The notes: generated from the letters alone by a model not told the origin. 64,000 nt of DNA from an uncultured Eubacteriales bacterium (GCA_902795275.1 CADBKQ010000002.1:1-64000), one strand, 5' to 3'; numbered from the stretch's first letter, positions 1 through 8,606 are shown. Program-made: numbers and translations.

Positions 1-38
1 GTTGCTCTGATCTACCTTCGCTGTGGTGGAAGGGTGGT

Positions 39-122
39 CTACTTACCGGGAAGGACTCCATTGAATGGGACTTGACCCACATCTTCTATGGATGCCTCGT
101 ATTTTGGCTGTTTTTCCGTCAT
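39..122 (-). CDS. possible 27-residue small ORF at the window edge
   Basis: A short reading frame begins with ATG at 122 and reads MTEKQPKYEASIEDVG, then ends with GVLPGK and TAG. A GGAAG stretch lies about 12 bases upstream, which is far for a ribosome binding site. I do not recognise the peptide. An overlapping 61-codon frame also exists, so this could be non-coding sequence or the tail of something outside the window. The remainder of bases 1-257 shows nothing else that I can support. Confidence 0.15.
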   Translation of the reverse strand: MTEKQPKYEASIEDVGQVPFNGVLPGK

Positions 123-257
123 ACTTTGTTGCGCTTCCTTGAAATACGATCCAGTATTCCTGCGGAACCGCGCCTCGCCTGACGAAAAAACATCTCAACA
201 TCCACGTCATTTCGGGTAGTGTGAACACACCCTAACAGCACTGTAATAAAATGCCTG

Positions 258-1790
258 CTAATCAATCATCCTGCCATGACCCAAGTCCTTTCTTAGCATG
301 ATCCGCTTGCTGCTTGGTGAAATGGCGCGCTGGGGGCACACCAGCAGGCACAGGTGGCAGCCCACGCACTTTTTGCCGTTCAGGCTGGGCTTGCGGTCTT
401 CGCCAAATTGGATCGCCTGGTGGCCGCCGTCGGCGCAGGAGATTGCGCAGCGCCCGCACCCGACGCAGCGTTCCCGGTCGAACTGCGGGAAGATCACCGT
501 GTCGCGCTCCAGGGTGTCGGTGGTTTCGCTGAGGAATTCCAAACCGAGTCCGACGGCCTCGCGCACGCTGTCAAAGCCCTTCTCCGCCAGATACAGATTC
601 AGCCCTTCCTTCAGATCGTCGATGATCCGATAGCCGTACTGCATCACCGCGGTGGTCACCTGGATCGTGCCGCCGCCCAGAAGGATGAACTCCAGCGCGT
701 CCTGCCAGGTCTCCACGCCGCCCATGGCGGACAGGTGCATGCCCCGGAGCTTCGGGTTCCGCCCCAGCTCTGCTATGAAGCGCAGGGCGATGGGCTTGAC
801 GGCGTTTCCGCTGTAGCCGCCCAGGGCGCTTTTCCCGTGCACGGCGGGCTCGCAGACGAAGGTGTGCAGGTTGACGCCGGTCACGGACTTGATGGTGTTG
901 ATGGCGGAGAGGCCGTCCGCGCCGCCGCGCCGGGCCGCCTCTCCCGCGGGGCTCATGCTGGCCACGTTGGGCGTCAGCTTCGCCAGCACCGGGACGCGGC
1001 AGGCGCGCTTGGCCGCGGCGGTGAACCGCTCCACCAGCTCCGGCACCTGGCCGATGTCCGAGCCCAGGCCGCCCTCCGCCATGTTGGGGCAGGAGAAGTT
1101 CAGTTCCACCGCGTCCGCTCCGTTTTCCTCGCACAGCCGCGCCAGGGTGCCCCACTCTTCCTCGTCCCGGCCCATGATGGACGCCAGGATGAACTTGGCG
1201 GGCCACTTCTGCTTGAGCCTGCGGAAGATTTCCATGTTCTCCGCCACGCTGTGGTCGGAAAGCTGTTCAATGTTCTTGAAGCCGATGATGCTGCCGCTGT
1301 CGCCGGTGAGGGCGGCAAAGCGGGGCGACGCCTCATGGATGTCCAGCGAGCAGATCGTCTTGAAGCAGACCCCCGCCCACCCGGCCTCGAAGGCCCGATC
1401 GCACATGTCGTAGGTGCTGGCCACCACGGAGGAGGACAGCAGGAAGGGGTTTTCCAGCGGTATGCCGCACAGATCGCACCGCAGACGGTTTTCATCCGTC
1501 GGCAGCGGCGTTTCACATTCCGGCTTTACCTGATAATACAGGCGGTTTACCAGATCACGGATCGGCACCTCGCCCGGCCGCACACAGGCGCGCTCGCACG
1601 GCGCGGCGCAAAGCAGGCAGGGGTTTTCTTCCGGCAAACGGGCCGCCGCGCCCTGCTCGTTGCGGAACCAGACGCCGCGCAGCAGGCGCGCGGGATCCAA
1701 TCGGTCACAGGCACTGTCGCAGGGCGCATTGGCGCACAGGGCGCAACGGATCATATCGCCTCTGCGAATGATGGGCTCGTTCTGGATCAT
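258..1790 (-). CDS. preA: PreA-like dihydropyrimidine/dihydroorotate dehydrogenase with extra N-terminal Fe-S domain
   Basis: FMN-dependent TIM-barrel dehydrogenase related to the NAD-dependent dihydropyrimidine dehydrogenase subunit PreA, expected to reduce uracil or thymine or a similar pyrimidine in the cytosol. The barrel holds the family motifs LNFSCPN, AKLTPN and a GGY-G-AVKPIAL segment. The C-terminus has two 4Fe-4S motifs, CVGCGRCAISC and CVGCHLCLLVC. Unusually, about 75 N-terminal residues carry two further Cys clusters (CALCANAPCDSAC and CLLCAAPCERAC) that resemble the Fe-S domain normally at the front of PreT or GltD. No PreT partner lies beside it. The start is ATG at 1790, with AGGAGG ten bases upstream; a TTG at 1796 is an alternative. 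The family is secure; the substrate is inferred. Confidence 0.85.
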   Translation of the reverse strand: MIQNEPIIRRGDMIRCALCANAPCDSACDRLDPARLLRGVWFRNEQGAAARLPEENPCLLCAAPCERACVRPGEVPIRDLVNRLYYQVKPECETPLPTDENRLRCDLCGIPLENPFLLSSSVVASTYDMCDRAFEAGWAGVCFKTICSLDIHEASPRFAALTGDSGSIIGFKNIEQLSDHSVAENMEIFRRLKQKWPAKFILASIMGRDEEEWGTLARLCEENGADAVELNFSCPNMAEGGLGSDIGQVPELVERFTAAAKRACRVPVLAKLTPNVASMSPAGEAARRGGADGLSAINTIKSVTGVNLHTFVCEPAVHGKSALGGYSGNAVKPIALRFIAELGRNPKLRGMHLSAMGGVETWQDALEFILLGGGTIQVTTAVMQYGYRIIDDLKEGLNLYLAEKGFDSVREAVGLGLEFLSETTDTLERDTVIFPQFDRERCVGCGRCAISCADGGHQAIQFGEDRKPSLNGKKCVGCHLCLLVCPQRAISPSSKRIMLRKDLGHGRMID

Positions 1791-1897
1791 ATGCAAAATG
1801 CCTCCTCTTTAACAGCTATGCTCTGCGTTCAACGTCATGCTTCAGCTGCTTATGCAGATCGCCCATTGACGATCTGCACTTTTTTCCAAAGCCGAAT

Positions 1898-3007
1898 TTA
1901 TTCGATGCCCTGGGCGGCGGTGATAATGCTCATCAGGTAGACCTCCTCGGCATTGCAACCGCGGGAGAGATCGTTGATGGGGGCATTGAGGCCCTGGAGA
2001 ATCGGGCCGATGGCCATGAAACCGCCGAGACGCTGGGCGATCTTGTAGCCGATATTGCCAGACTGGATTTCCGGGAAGATAAAAGTGTTGGCATAGCCTG
2101 CGACCGGGCTGCCGGGAAACTTGAGCTGGCCAACCTCGGGAACGATCGCGGCGTCAAACTGCATCTCACCATCGCAGGCAAGCTCGGGGTGGGTCTGCCT
2201 GACGATGGCAGCGGCATCGCGCATCATTTCCGGACCGGAGCCCTTGGCGGAGCCATTGGTAGAGAAGGACAGCATGGCGATTTTGGGGTCAATGCCGAAG
2301 AGTCTGGCGGTTCGTGCGGTTTCTACGGCGACCTCCGCCACCTGCTGGGCGGCGCTTAGGATGACTTTGCCCTGCTCGTCAAGTTTATCTTCGTAGGAGA
2401 TGTTGATGGCACAGTCGCCCATGGCAAACATTTCGCTGCCACGGACGAGGATGAAACAGGAGGAAACGAGGTTTGCGCCTTCCCGGGTCTTGATCAGCTG
2501 GAGCGCAGGACGAACGGTATCGGCGGTGGAGTAGGTAGCGCCGCCGAGCAGGGCGTCGGCCAGCCCCTCCTTGACCAGCATGGTACCGAAGTAGTTGGGC
2601 TTGAGGAGCATTTCGCGGGCCTGTTCAGCGGTGGCCTTGCCCTTGCGCAACGCTACAAAATCATCCACAAGCCGATCCATGTCGGGATAGTCGGCGGGAT
2701 CGATGATCTCCAGTCCGTCAATGTCGAAGCCGCCCTCGGCGGCGGCTGCCCGGACTGCGTCCACATTGCCAATGAGCACAGGCGTGAGGAAGCCATCCTG
2801 CTTCAGACGTGCGGCGGCTTCAAGGATGCGTGCGTCGGTGCCCTCTGTGTAAACGAGCCTGCGGGAATTGGCCTTGAGAAGCTCAACGAGACTGTCAATC
2901 ACTGCGGAGACGGCGTTTTCTGTGGCGGCGGTCGCTTCCGCCCAGGCTGGGACGGACAGACTCAGGAGGATCAGAAGCGCCAGAATCATGGAAATCATTT
3001 TCTTCAT
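1898..3007 (-). CDS. pta: phosphate acetyltransferase-like protein with Sec signal peptide
   Basis: The body of the protein is a full phosphotransacetylase, which normally interconverts acetyl-CoA and acetyl phosphate in the cytosol. Family stretches include RRLVYTEGTDARILEAA near residue 55, KPNYFGTMLVKEGLADALLGG, and the C-terminal SGNIGYKIAQRLGG and GLNAPINDLSRG. The first 24 residues, MKKMISMILALLILLSLSVP then AWAEA, form a typical Sec signal peptide, which is not usual for this family. The ATG at 3007 is preceded by AGGGAGA at good spacing, and no frameshift is needed to join the two parts. It lies 90 bases after the CARF-HEPN gene on the same strand. Export of a CoA-using enzyme is hard to explain, so this may be a repurposed paralog or a recent fusion. 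Confidence 0.8.
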   Translation of the reverse strand: MKKMISMILALLILLSLSVPAWAEATAATENAVSAVIDSLVELLKANSRRLVYTEGTDARILEAAARLKQDGFLTPVLIGNVDAVRAAAAEGGFDIDGLEIIDPADYPDMDRLVDDFVALRKGKATAEQAREMLLKPNYFGTMLVKEGLADALLGGATYSTADTVRPALQLIKTREGANLVSSCFILVRGSEMFAMGDCAINISYEDKLDEQGKVILSAAQQVAEVAVETARTARLFGIDPKIAMLSFSTNGSAKGSGPEMMRDAAAIVRQTHPELACDGEMQFDAAIVPEVGQLKFPGSPVAGYANTFIFPEIQSGNIGYKIAQRLGGFMAIGPILQGLNAPINDLSRGCNAEEVYLMSIITAAQGIE

Positions 3008-3097
3008 AATAATCTCCCTACCGGTGCGGCAACCGGCACAAACAGGAATGAAAACGAGAGCCGCAGAATTGCCCGTTTTCAAGAATACGGTCTTGAC

Positions 3098-4978
3098 TTA
3101 CCTTCTCTCGCCGGATGGGTGCCGCTCTGCCTGGCTTCTCCCGCGCCTGATGCAATCTGCGGCATTCCGTACTTTATCGGCGGTGATCGCAACGATCTTC
3201 GGTTTTTTGTTCTGTACCTCCTCCATAGCCTTCTCATAGCTCATGATGAAGAATTCAATGCTTTCCCGCATCAAAATCATGGCATAGCTTAGGTCGTTTT
3301 CGGATACGATCAGTCGCCGCTCGGCCATTGCGTTTGAATCGGCATGGCTGATTTTATTTCGCACATCGCCGAGGTGGTAATAGGCATACAGGACATTCTT
3401 TACTGTATCTATGCTGCTGCACGCGGTATGGCCGCAGATTTTGGCAGGATCCCGGTTTTCAATGGACTGCGCCCGCAGGACGGCGTAAGCAAGCGTCCTG
3501 TCCTCTCCTCTGGTTCCGTTGAGTCGGACGCCTGCCCGATCATAGTTCTTGACAAAATAATGTTCGATATCATCCATCTTATAGTATTCATAGGGCTTCA
3601 TTTCCAATCGCTGCAGGGCGAAAAGGTTTGTGACTTCATCTTTGCGCGCCTCGTCGTCGCAGTAGAAGAAGATGCCGGAGTTTACCAGATTTGTCGGCGC
3701 ATTGGATTCGATCAGGGTCAAAACCTGCTGATAAAGCTGATGGCGATAGGCCCATTTGATCAGCTCGATAAAGGGAATGTCGCCGTCACACGTCAGCAGC
3801 ACACCGTAGTCCGCCTGTATACTCCCGGCGATCAAGCCGAACAGAAGTCCATAATCGCCGTCCTTCGTCCAGGAACGCTCATCCATGAACAGATTGCGCA
3901 GCAGCCGGATGCCCTCCTGCACCTCCGGGATGTTGCACATGGAAATGCCCACGTCTACATGCCGCGCCGCATATATCAGGCGGCTGATTCGTTCGTCGTG
4001 CTCTCCGCAGTTCTCCCAGAAATTCACAAGCATATCTGTCTTGCTGTAATTCAGAAAAGCGTGCGCCGCAGCAACCAGATCCGTAGTACGGGAAACGATG
4101 GTATTGTCCTCAATCACCCCTGTCAGGTTCCCGGCGGACTCGCAAACCCTGTAATTTTTCTTCAAGCGAACGTTGCTTCCCGGCGTGGAAATCAGAATGT
4201 CGAGCATATTCAGGACAATGTGACCGTCCACCGCCGAGTCATTGCCCAGCGATACAAAGAGATTGATTTCATCTTTTTCGTCGGGAACACTCTGATCGAC
4301 ATCCAAAATGCTTTCATACCAGTATTCCCGTTTTTCCAGCATGCCTGCCGGGATATAGCGGGCGCGGATGTTTTCATTCACCGGAAGAATCTCCAACTTG
4401 GCAGAAGGCTTTAACTGCGTGTACAGATAGTTTTTTACCCACTTCATCGTTCGCCGGGAATCTGCGCGGGCTTCCGGGAAGGCGGTGAAAAGCGCGCTTA
4501 TGAACTGCTCATAAAACTGCCGGCTGCACGCCAGTTCGTCAAAAAGGCGGTTGAGACGCTTGGTTTCCCGCTCCGAGTACTGTTCCTGGAAGCTCCGTAT
4601 AAAGTCGATCAGCTTCGCGCGTTCCTCTTCGGGCAGCAGCGCGTCATAAACCTGTTGCTCCGGACTCAGCTCATTAATATACTGCGCGATTCGGGCGCGA
4701 TACAGGCTGAAAGCGGAAAGCGTCTCCGAAGCCGCAGGATGAAGATCGCCTGCGTCCCTCAGACGAATGGGCTTACTGTCATCTTCGCCTGAAGCATCTT
4801 CACCGATGACGAGGATCTCGTCAATGGGAAAACGAGCCAGAATATACTTGGTGCTCGCTTCCATGCTCTGCATGGCTTCGCAGTAGTCGTGACCAAATTC
4901 GTTCTGCGCGGAATAATACCGTATGGTACTGTCATTCTCAAGGACATCCAGTGTTGTCAAAAGAATATTCCTGGGCAT
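3098..4978 (-). CDS. orphan CARF-HEPN protein, TM1812/Csx1-like
   Basis: 626 residues, preceded by AGGAGG. The layout matches TM1812-type proteins of type III CRISPR systems, where a CARF domain binds cyclic oligoadenylate and a HEPN domain cuts RNA. Visible signs: an N-terminal beta-rich start (NILLTTLDVLEN, then DEILVIGEDAS), a middle segment IELIKWAYRHQLYQQVLTLI typical of the family, and a C-terminal RNKISH (R540 to H545), which fits the HEPN R-x4-H motif, preceded by LYAYYHLGDV. The usual D-x-T-G-G-x-R ligand loop appears as VSLGNDSAVDGH, so ligand binding may be altered. It follows a membrane pseudo-esterase gene by 28 bases, probably in one transcript. No repeats or cas genes lie in the window. 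Family call from memory of motifs, not from a search. Confidence 0.65.
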   Translation of the reverse strand: MPRNILLTTLDVLENDSTIRYYSAQNEFGHDYCEAMQSMEASTKYILARFPIDEILVIGEDASGEDDSKPIRLRDAGDLHPAASETLSAFSLYRARIAQYINELSPEQQVYDALLPEEERAKLIDFIRSFQEQYSERETKRLNRLFDELACSRQFYEQFISALFTAFPEARADSRRTMKWVKNYLYTQLKPSAKLEILPVNENIRARYIPAGMLEKREYWYESILDVDQSVPDEKDEINLFVSLGNDSAVDGHIVLNMLDILISTPGSNVRLKKNYRVCESAGNLTGVIEDNTIVSRTTDLVAAAHAFLNYSKTDMLVNFWENCGEHDERISRLIYAARHVDVGISMCNIPEVQEGIRLLRNLFMDERSWTKDGDYGLLFGLIAGSIQADYGVLLTCDGDIPFIELIKWAYRHQLYQQVLTLIESNAPTNLVNSGIFFYCDDEARKDEVTNLFALQRLEMKPYEYYKMDDIEHYFVKNYDRAGVRLNGTRGEDRTLAYAVLRAQSIENRDPAKICGHTACSSIDTVKNVLYAYYHLGDVRNKISHADSNAMAERRLIVSENDLSYAMILMRESIEFFIMSYEKAMEEVQNKKPKIVAITADKVRNAADCIRRGRSQAERHPSGERR

Positions 4979-5006
4979 GTCCGCTCCTCCTTTTCTATCG
5001 TCGCCA

Positions 5007-6977
5007 TTATGATATCACAAAGTCCAATAAACCGTCAACCTCCGTGATCCTTTCTTCTATCGTGCCGCACAGCAGCTTGCCGTCCGATACAATGAGCGCC
5101 TTGGGGAACTCCTTCCAATCAATGGCATCAATGCCCTTGATTTCGTTCGGATACAATTGCAGGGCATCCCCGCAAATGAATTTGTGCATCAGGGCTTGCA
5201 GCGTCTCAGACAGGTCTTTATTCATTAAGCTTCCATACATCTCCAATGCCGCGCTGTTTCCGAGCAATGTCGCCACGACATCGACCGTGCCCGAGCCCAG
5301 ATTCTCGATCAGCGGCTTTTCATCCCAGTACATCAGATGCACCTGGTTCCCGCCTTCTGACAGCCTGACCGCGGTGCGGTAAAGGCAAAGCGCAAGCCAT
5401 TGATCCACAAGCTTTGATTTCGCCTCAAGCTCGGTGGATGCCGCCGTTTGCGCCTCAATATACGCCTGTACGGCATTGGCCGTGGAATCATCCATGTAGT
5501 TTCGCAGATCGGCCACAGCCGAGAAGATAGCGTCTATGGAGTTCTGATTGCCGACAAAGGATCTGAATACCTGCGCGACATTTCTGGGAATACCGATGAT
5601 AAACTCGATGCCGGAAGCGGCGCCGTCTTTGAATGCCTGATACACGTCGGCGGGAATCAAGGCTCCGTCGCAGGTCGGCGCGCACATATCCAGCCAAAGC
5701 CTCTGCGCCGCGTTTTTCAGGGTTTCCGTATCCAGCCGCATGAGTTCTTCCATGGTCGAAGTCTGCGTTTCCTTTAACAGATCTTTTGCCAGGGTTCTGG
5801 CAGGATCCGGCGTGTCATAGGCGGATGCCGGGCTGCCGTTGAATACGAAAGCCTTTTGGAACAGGCCCTTTGCACGCTCGCTTGCGGCAAGCAGACAGAT
5901 GGAGGTCGCGCCGGACTCGAAGCCCAGCACTGTAATTCGCTCGGGATCGCCTCCAAAGGCGGCGATGTTTTCTTTGATCCATTCCAGCGCGGCGATCTGA
6001 TCCAGCAGCCCGAGGTTCATCGCGTCGGGACAGCTTTCCCCGCCTGGGATCTGCGAAAAATCAATAAACCCGAAAATACCCAGGCGATAATTAAACGTGA
6101 CGACCACGATGTCCGGATGGCTGTTTGCAAATTCATCGCCGTACAGCAAGGGATCGACCGAGCCTCCGGAGGTGAAATCACCATGGTGAAACAGCACGAG
6201 CACCGGTTTTTTGGTTTCCGACTTTTCGGCGGCGACGCCAATATTCAGGGTGAGGCAGTCCTCGCTCTGCCGGTGATGCCTGATGATCAAACCCTTGTGC
6301 TCGACCTGTATGGCCGAAGCGCCAAAATTCCTGGCCTCATAGACAGCATCAGATGCCGGGAGCGGTTCAGGCGCCTTCCATCGGAGAGCGCCCACCGGTG
6401 GTTTTGCATAGGGAATACCCAGATAACAGATCGTTTTCTTGTATTTTTCCCCGACGTAAACGCCGTTTTTCGTCTTCACGGCACAGCCAGCATCGTATTT
6501 GCCAGTGATAGGCTGATTCCGCCCGTTCGTTTTCTCAATGTCCTTCTCCTTCAAATCGAATACATAACCTTCGTTACCATCCCCGTAGCGCCCACGAATC
6601 TTACGGACACGGTACCAGCGGATGATAAGATTCACGATGAAGCCGAGAATGGGAAGGCCTACGACAAAAACGAATTCCTCCCTCAGATATTTCAGCATGG
6701 ACACGCCCATCCAACGGATCGAAATATACTGGCCAGCCAGAAAGACGAGCACGATCGCAAGATACGTAAAAACCCGATTCATCCTACTTTTCTGGACGGA
6801 CTTGCTGAAAACGATCCTGGAAATGATTGCCTCAGCCGCAATTCCGACAGCAAAGCACGCCACGATACACATCATCTCCGACCAGCCGGAAAGCTTCGCG
6901 ATGGTTTCACAAAAGCCATACCCCAGCGCCGATATGAACGCAACCATGATGTCATCAAGCGTAAACAGCTTCTTCAT
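5007..6977 (-). CDS. membrane-anchored type-B carboxylesterase fold, predicted catalytically dead
   Basis: 656 residues. Residues 1-125 hold about four hydrophobic segments, then a carboxylesterase type-B domain starts near 165 (YLGIPYAKPPVGALRW, SEDCLTLNIG, FNYRLGIFGF, NLGLLDQIAALEWIKENI). The catalytic positions are lost. The nucleophile elbow G-E-S-A-G reads G352-F-E-S-G, placing Glu354 at the serine position. The oxyanion loop HGGGF reads HHGDF (264-268). The acid position in GTNKDEG is Val467, and the His position of the HGxE motif is Thr in SGTVDVVATLLGN. This suggests a binding or scaffold role, as in neuroligin-like proteins. The start is supported by GGGAGG and by the promoter at 7007-7036. 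It is probably co-transcribed with the CARF-HEPN gene. Confidence 0.8.
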   Translation of the reverse strand: MKKLFTLDDIMVAFISALGYGFCETIAKLSGWSEMMCIVACFAVGIAAEAIISRIVFSKSVQKSRMNRVFTYLAIVLVFLAGQYISIRWMGVSMLKYLREEFVFVVGLPILGFIVNLIIRWYRVRKIRGRYGDGNEGYVFDLKEKDIEKTNGRNQPITGKYDAGCAVKTKNGVYVGEKYKKTICYLGIPYAKPPVGALRWKAPEPLPASDAVYEARNFGASAIQVEHKGLIIRHHRQSEDCLTLNIGVAAEKSETKKPVLVLFHHGDFTSGGSVDPLLYGDEFANSHPDIVVVTFNYRLGIFGFIDFSQIPGGESCPDAMNLGLLDQIAALEWIKENIAAFGGDPERITVLGFESGATSICLLAASERAKGLFQKAFVFNGSPASAYDTPDPARTLAKDLLKETQTSTMEELMRLDTETLKNAAQRLWLDMCAPTCDGALIPADVYQAFKDGAASGIEFIIGIPRNVAQVFRSFVGNQNSIDAIFSAVADLRNYMDDSTANAVQAYIEAQTAASTELEAKSKLVDQWLALCLYRTAVRLSEGGNQVHLMYWDEKPLIENLGSGTVDVVATLLGNSAALEMYGSLMNKDLSETLQALMHKFICGDALQLYPNEIKGIDAIDWKEFPKALIVSDGKLLCGTIEERITEVDGLLDFVIS

Positions 6978-7006
6978 GTGTCGTCCCTCCCTGCAGAACT
7001 ATTTAT

Positions 7007-7057
7007 ATTATACTAAACTGCTCAGGCTTTGTACAAGGGGATGTTCCAGAATGGCAA
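7007..7057 (-). promoter_or_regulatory. promoter of the pseudo-esterase/CARF-HEPN operon with shared upstream element (copy A)
   Basis: Reading leftward, the -35 is TTGTAC (7036-7031) and the -10 is TATAAT (7012-7007), spaced 18. Immediately upstream of the -35 is TGCCATTCTGGAACATCCCC, a copy of an element found before other genes at 8560, 12178, 12302 and 12391. Confidence 0.7.
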
Positions 7058-7148
7058 CACCGGGATGTGTATTTTGCGGAAAGAAGATGAATGAGCGCAA
7101 TGCTTTGACCGGCTGGGCGGGCCTCTGTACTGTAACCGATTCTACCAT

Positions 7149-7186
7149 GAAAAAGGCTGCTGCATCACGTTTATGCGGCAGCCTTC
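7149..7186 (-). terminator. Rho-independent terminator of the RelQ gene
   Basis: The arms AAGGCTGC and GCAGCCTT enclose a stem-loop at 7153-7185, followed on the minus strand by a run of Ts. It separates the RelQ gene from the pseudo-esterase operon, so the two are not one simple transcript. The rest of 6978-7316 shows only the promoter noted above. Confidence 0.75.
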
Positions 7187-7316
7187 ATGGTTGTATTGCT
7201 TTCTTTTCCGCAGGGAGGCGGGGATTTCTCTCCACATCCCTATGCTTCTTTCCAGCTTTATCATCAACTGTATTTCGGCTGTTATCAGCGATTCCCCGGA
7301 TTACTGCGGATATCGC

Positions 7317-8102
7317 TTAATGCTCCGCTTTGTCCTGCAAGTTATCGGATGCCGCAGCGGCATCCTCAATAATTTGATCCCGGATTCGAAGCATCTTTTC
7401 ATCCAGCTTTGCGCTTTCCTGCGCACATGCTTCCAGCTCTTTTGCCAGCTGCTCAGCGGTATCAGGATTCAAATTCTTCTTATACCGCAGTTTATGTTCA
7501 AGGCTTGCCCAGAAATCCATGGCGATCGTCCGCATCTGAACTTCAACATACATGTCTTTTTTTCCGTTTTCCGTATAAATCGGTGTTTTGACAATCAGGT
7601 GCAGGCTTCGATAGCCGCTTGGTTTGGGATTCTGAATATAGTCCTTTCGCATGATCAGCGTTACATCTTCCTGCGAGACAAAGCATTTCTCAATTCTATA
7701 AATATCATCAATGAAAGAACAGATTACCCGTACACCGGCAACATCCATCAGGTTTTCTTCCACCGCTTCGACCGTGATCGGTAAATGGAGCTTTTCCAGT
7801 TTACGGATGATGCTTTCATAATCCTTCACTCGTGATTTGATGGATTCGATCGGGTTATGCTCCCCCTGCATGGAAAGGCGACTGTTCAGAATGTTGAATT
7901 TTGTTTCCACTTCCATCACAGCGCACTGATAGTCCGTAAGCAGGTTGTAAACAGGATCAAAATCGGCATGAAGCTGCTCAAGATACTGATCGACGCTCAT
8001 TTGCGCTTCTGTCGTTTTGGGTTCATTTTGTGCGGAATCAACGGGAGCGTTATTGTCCGCTGTGAAGTTTTTTGCGTTCTCGATGTTCTTGTCTGCTTTC
8101 AT
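7317..8102 (-). CDS. relQ: RelQ-type small alarmone synthetase (GTP pyrophosphokinase)
   Basis: Synthesises (p)ppGpp from ATP and GDP or GTP. The RelA/SpoT synthetase fold shows PIESIKSRVKDYESIIRKLE, DVAGVRVICSFIDDIYRI, the substrate loop NPKPSGYRSLHLIV, and EVQMRTIAMDFWASLEHK. It is about 261 residues with no HD hydrolase or TGS/ACT domain, so it fits small synthetases such as RelQ/YjbM, with a short low-complexity N-terminal tail. The start chosen is ATG 8102, with GTGAGG eight bases upstream. A plausible promoter (TTGATT, 16 bases, TATAAA) lies just upstream. It stands beside the regulated accessory genes, but its own promoter does not carry the shared element. Confidence 0.9.
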   Translation of the reverse strand: MKADKNIENAKNFTADNNAPVDSAQNEPKTTEAQMSVDQYLEQLHADFDPVYNLLTDYQCAVMEVETKFNILNSRLSMQGEHNPIESIKSRVKDYESIIRKLEKLHLPITVEAVEENLMDVAGVRVICSFIDDIYRIEKCFVSQEDVTLIMRKDYIQNPKPSGYRSLHLIVKTPIYTENGKKDMYVEVQMRTIAMDFWASLEHKLRYKKNLNPDTAEQLAKELEACAQESAKLDEKMLRIRDQIIEDAAAASDNLQDKAEH

Positions 8103-8251
8103 GTTTATTACCTCACTATTCGTTATTGGCATTTTCCCCGCTGACGGCAGGGAAAAAGCATTATTTATATGATCTGTCATGATAAAATCAATTTACTTTC
8201 TCTCCGGCAAAATATACATCATCGTTTCGTTATGATTCCAAAGTGTCAAAT

Positions 8252-8527
8252 TCAACTCTGCTTGCGTGCGGCGAGAATGCCTAAAAGACAGCTGGGGGTA
8301 AAGTACTTGTCCATGAACTGGCAGCAGCCGGGCAAGGGGAGCGCGGCCTTGTACTGGTCGGCCGGAAGGCCCTGCTTGATACGCATGTCACCCGGCCCGG
8401 CGATGTCCAGGACGTTCTGGTCATCCGCTGAATACGCCTTCCATTCGATCTGGTCTGTCGACGGGTTGCCGCAGCGTGCGAAATTGATCCGCATCTGCTG
8501 AACAGCCGTGCAGATCTCATTCCACAT
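8252..8527 (-). pseudogene. C-terminal remnant of a type-B carboxylesterase
   Basis: The 91-codon frame includes INFARCGNPSTDQIEWKAY, which matches the conserved tail WVNFARTGNP...WPAY of type-B carboxylesterases. The other roughly 450 residues of that family, including the nucleophile elbow, are absent. There is no good ribosome binding site before the first ATG at 8527. It nevertheless sits just downstream of an intact promoter with the shared element, which suggests that a larger esterase gene was lost by deletion. It does not duplicate the tail of the esterase-like gene at 5007-6977. Confidence 0.6.
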
Positions 8528-8537
8528 CCTGTAATTA

Positions 8538-8591
8538 AATATATCATCAATTCAGACAAATACAAGGGAGTGTTCCAGATTGGCAAATCAG
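8538..8591 (-). promoter_or_regulatory. promoter with shared upstream element (copy B)
   Basis: Reading leftward: GATTTGCCAATCTGGAACAC then TCCC, -35 TTGTAT (8565-8560), 16 bases, -10 TATATT (8543-8538). It points at the esterase remnant. Copy B is almost identical to copies C and E. Confidence 0.65.
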
Positions 8592-8606
8592 AATGTTTTA
8601 TCACGC

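Noticed and set aside
1..257. Possible insertion-sequence fragment at the window start
   Set aside because: I could not match either strand to a transposase, and no terminal repeats are visible.
354..1940. 528-codon open frame opposite the PreA-like gene
   Set aside because: Composition is that of a reverse shadow, and the PreA motifs are unmistakable on the other strand.
7317..8102. RelQ as a third gene of the CARF-HEPN operon
   Set aside because: A clear terminator at 7149-7186 and a separate promoter at 7007-7036 lie between them.
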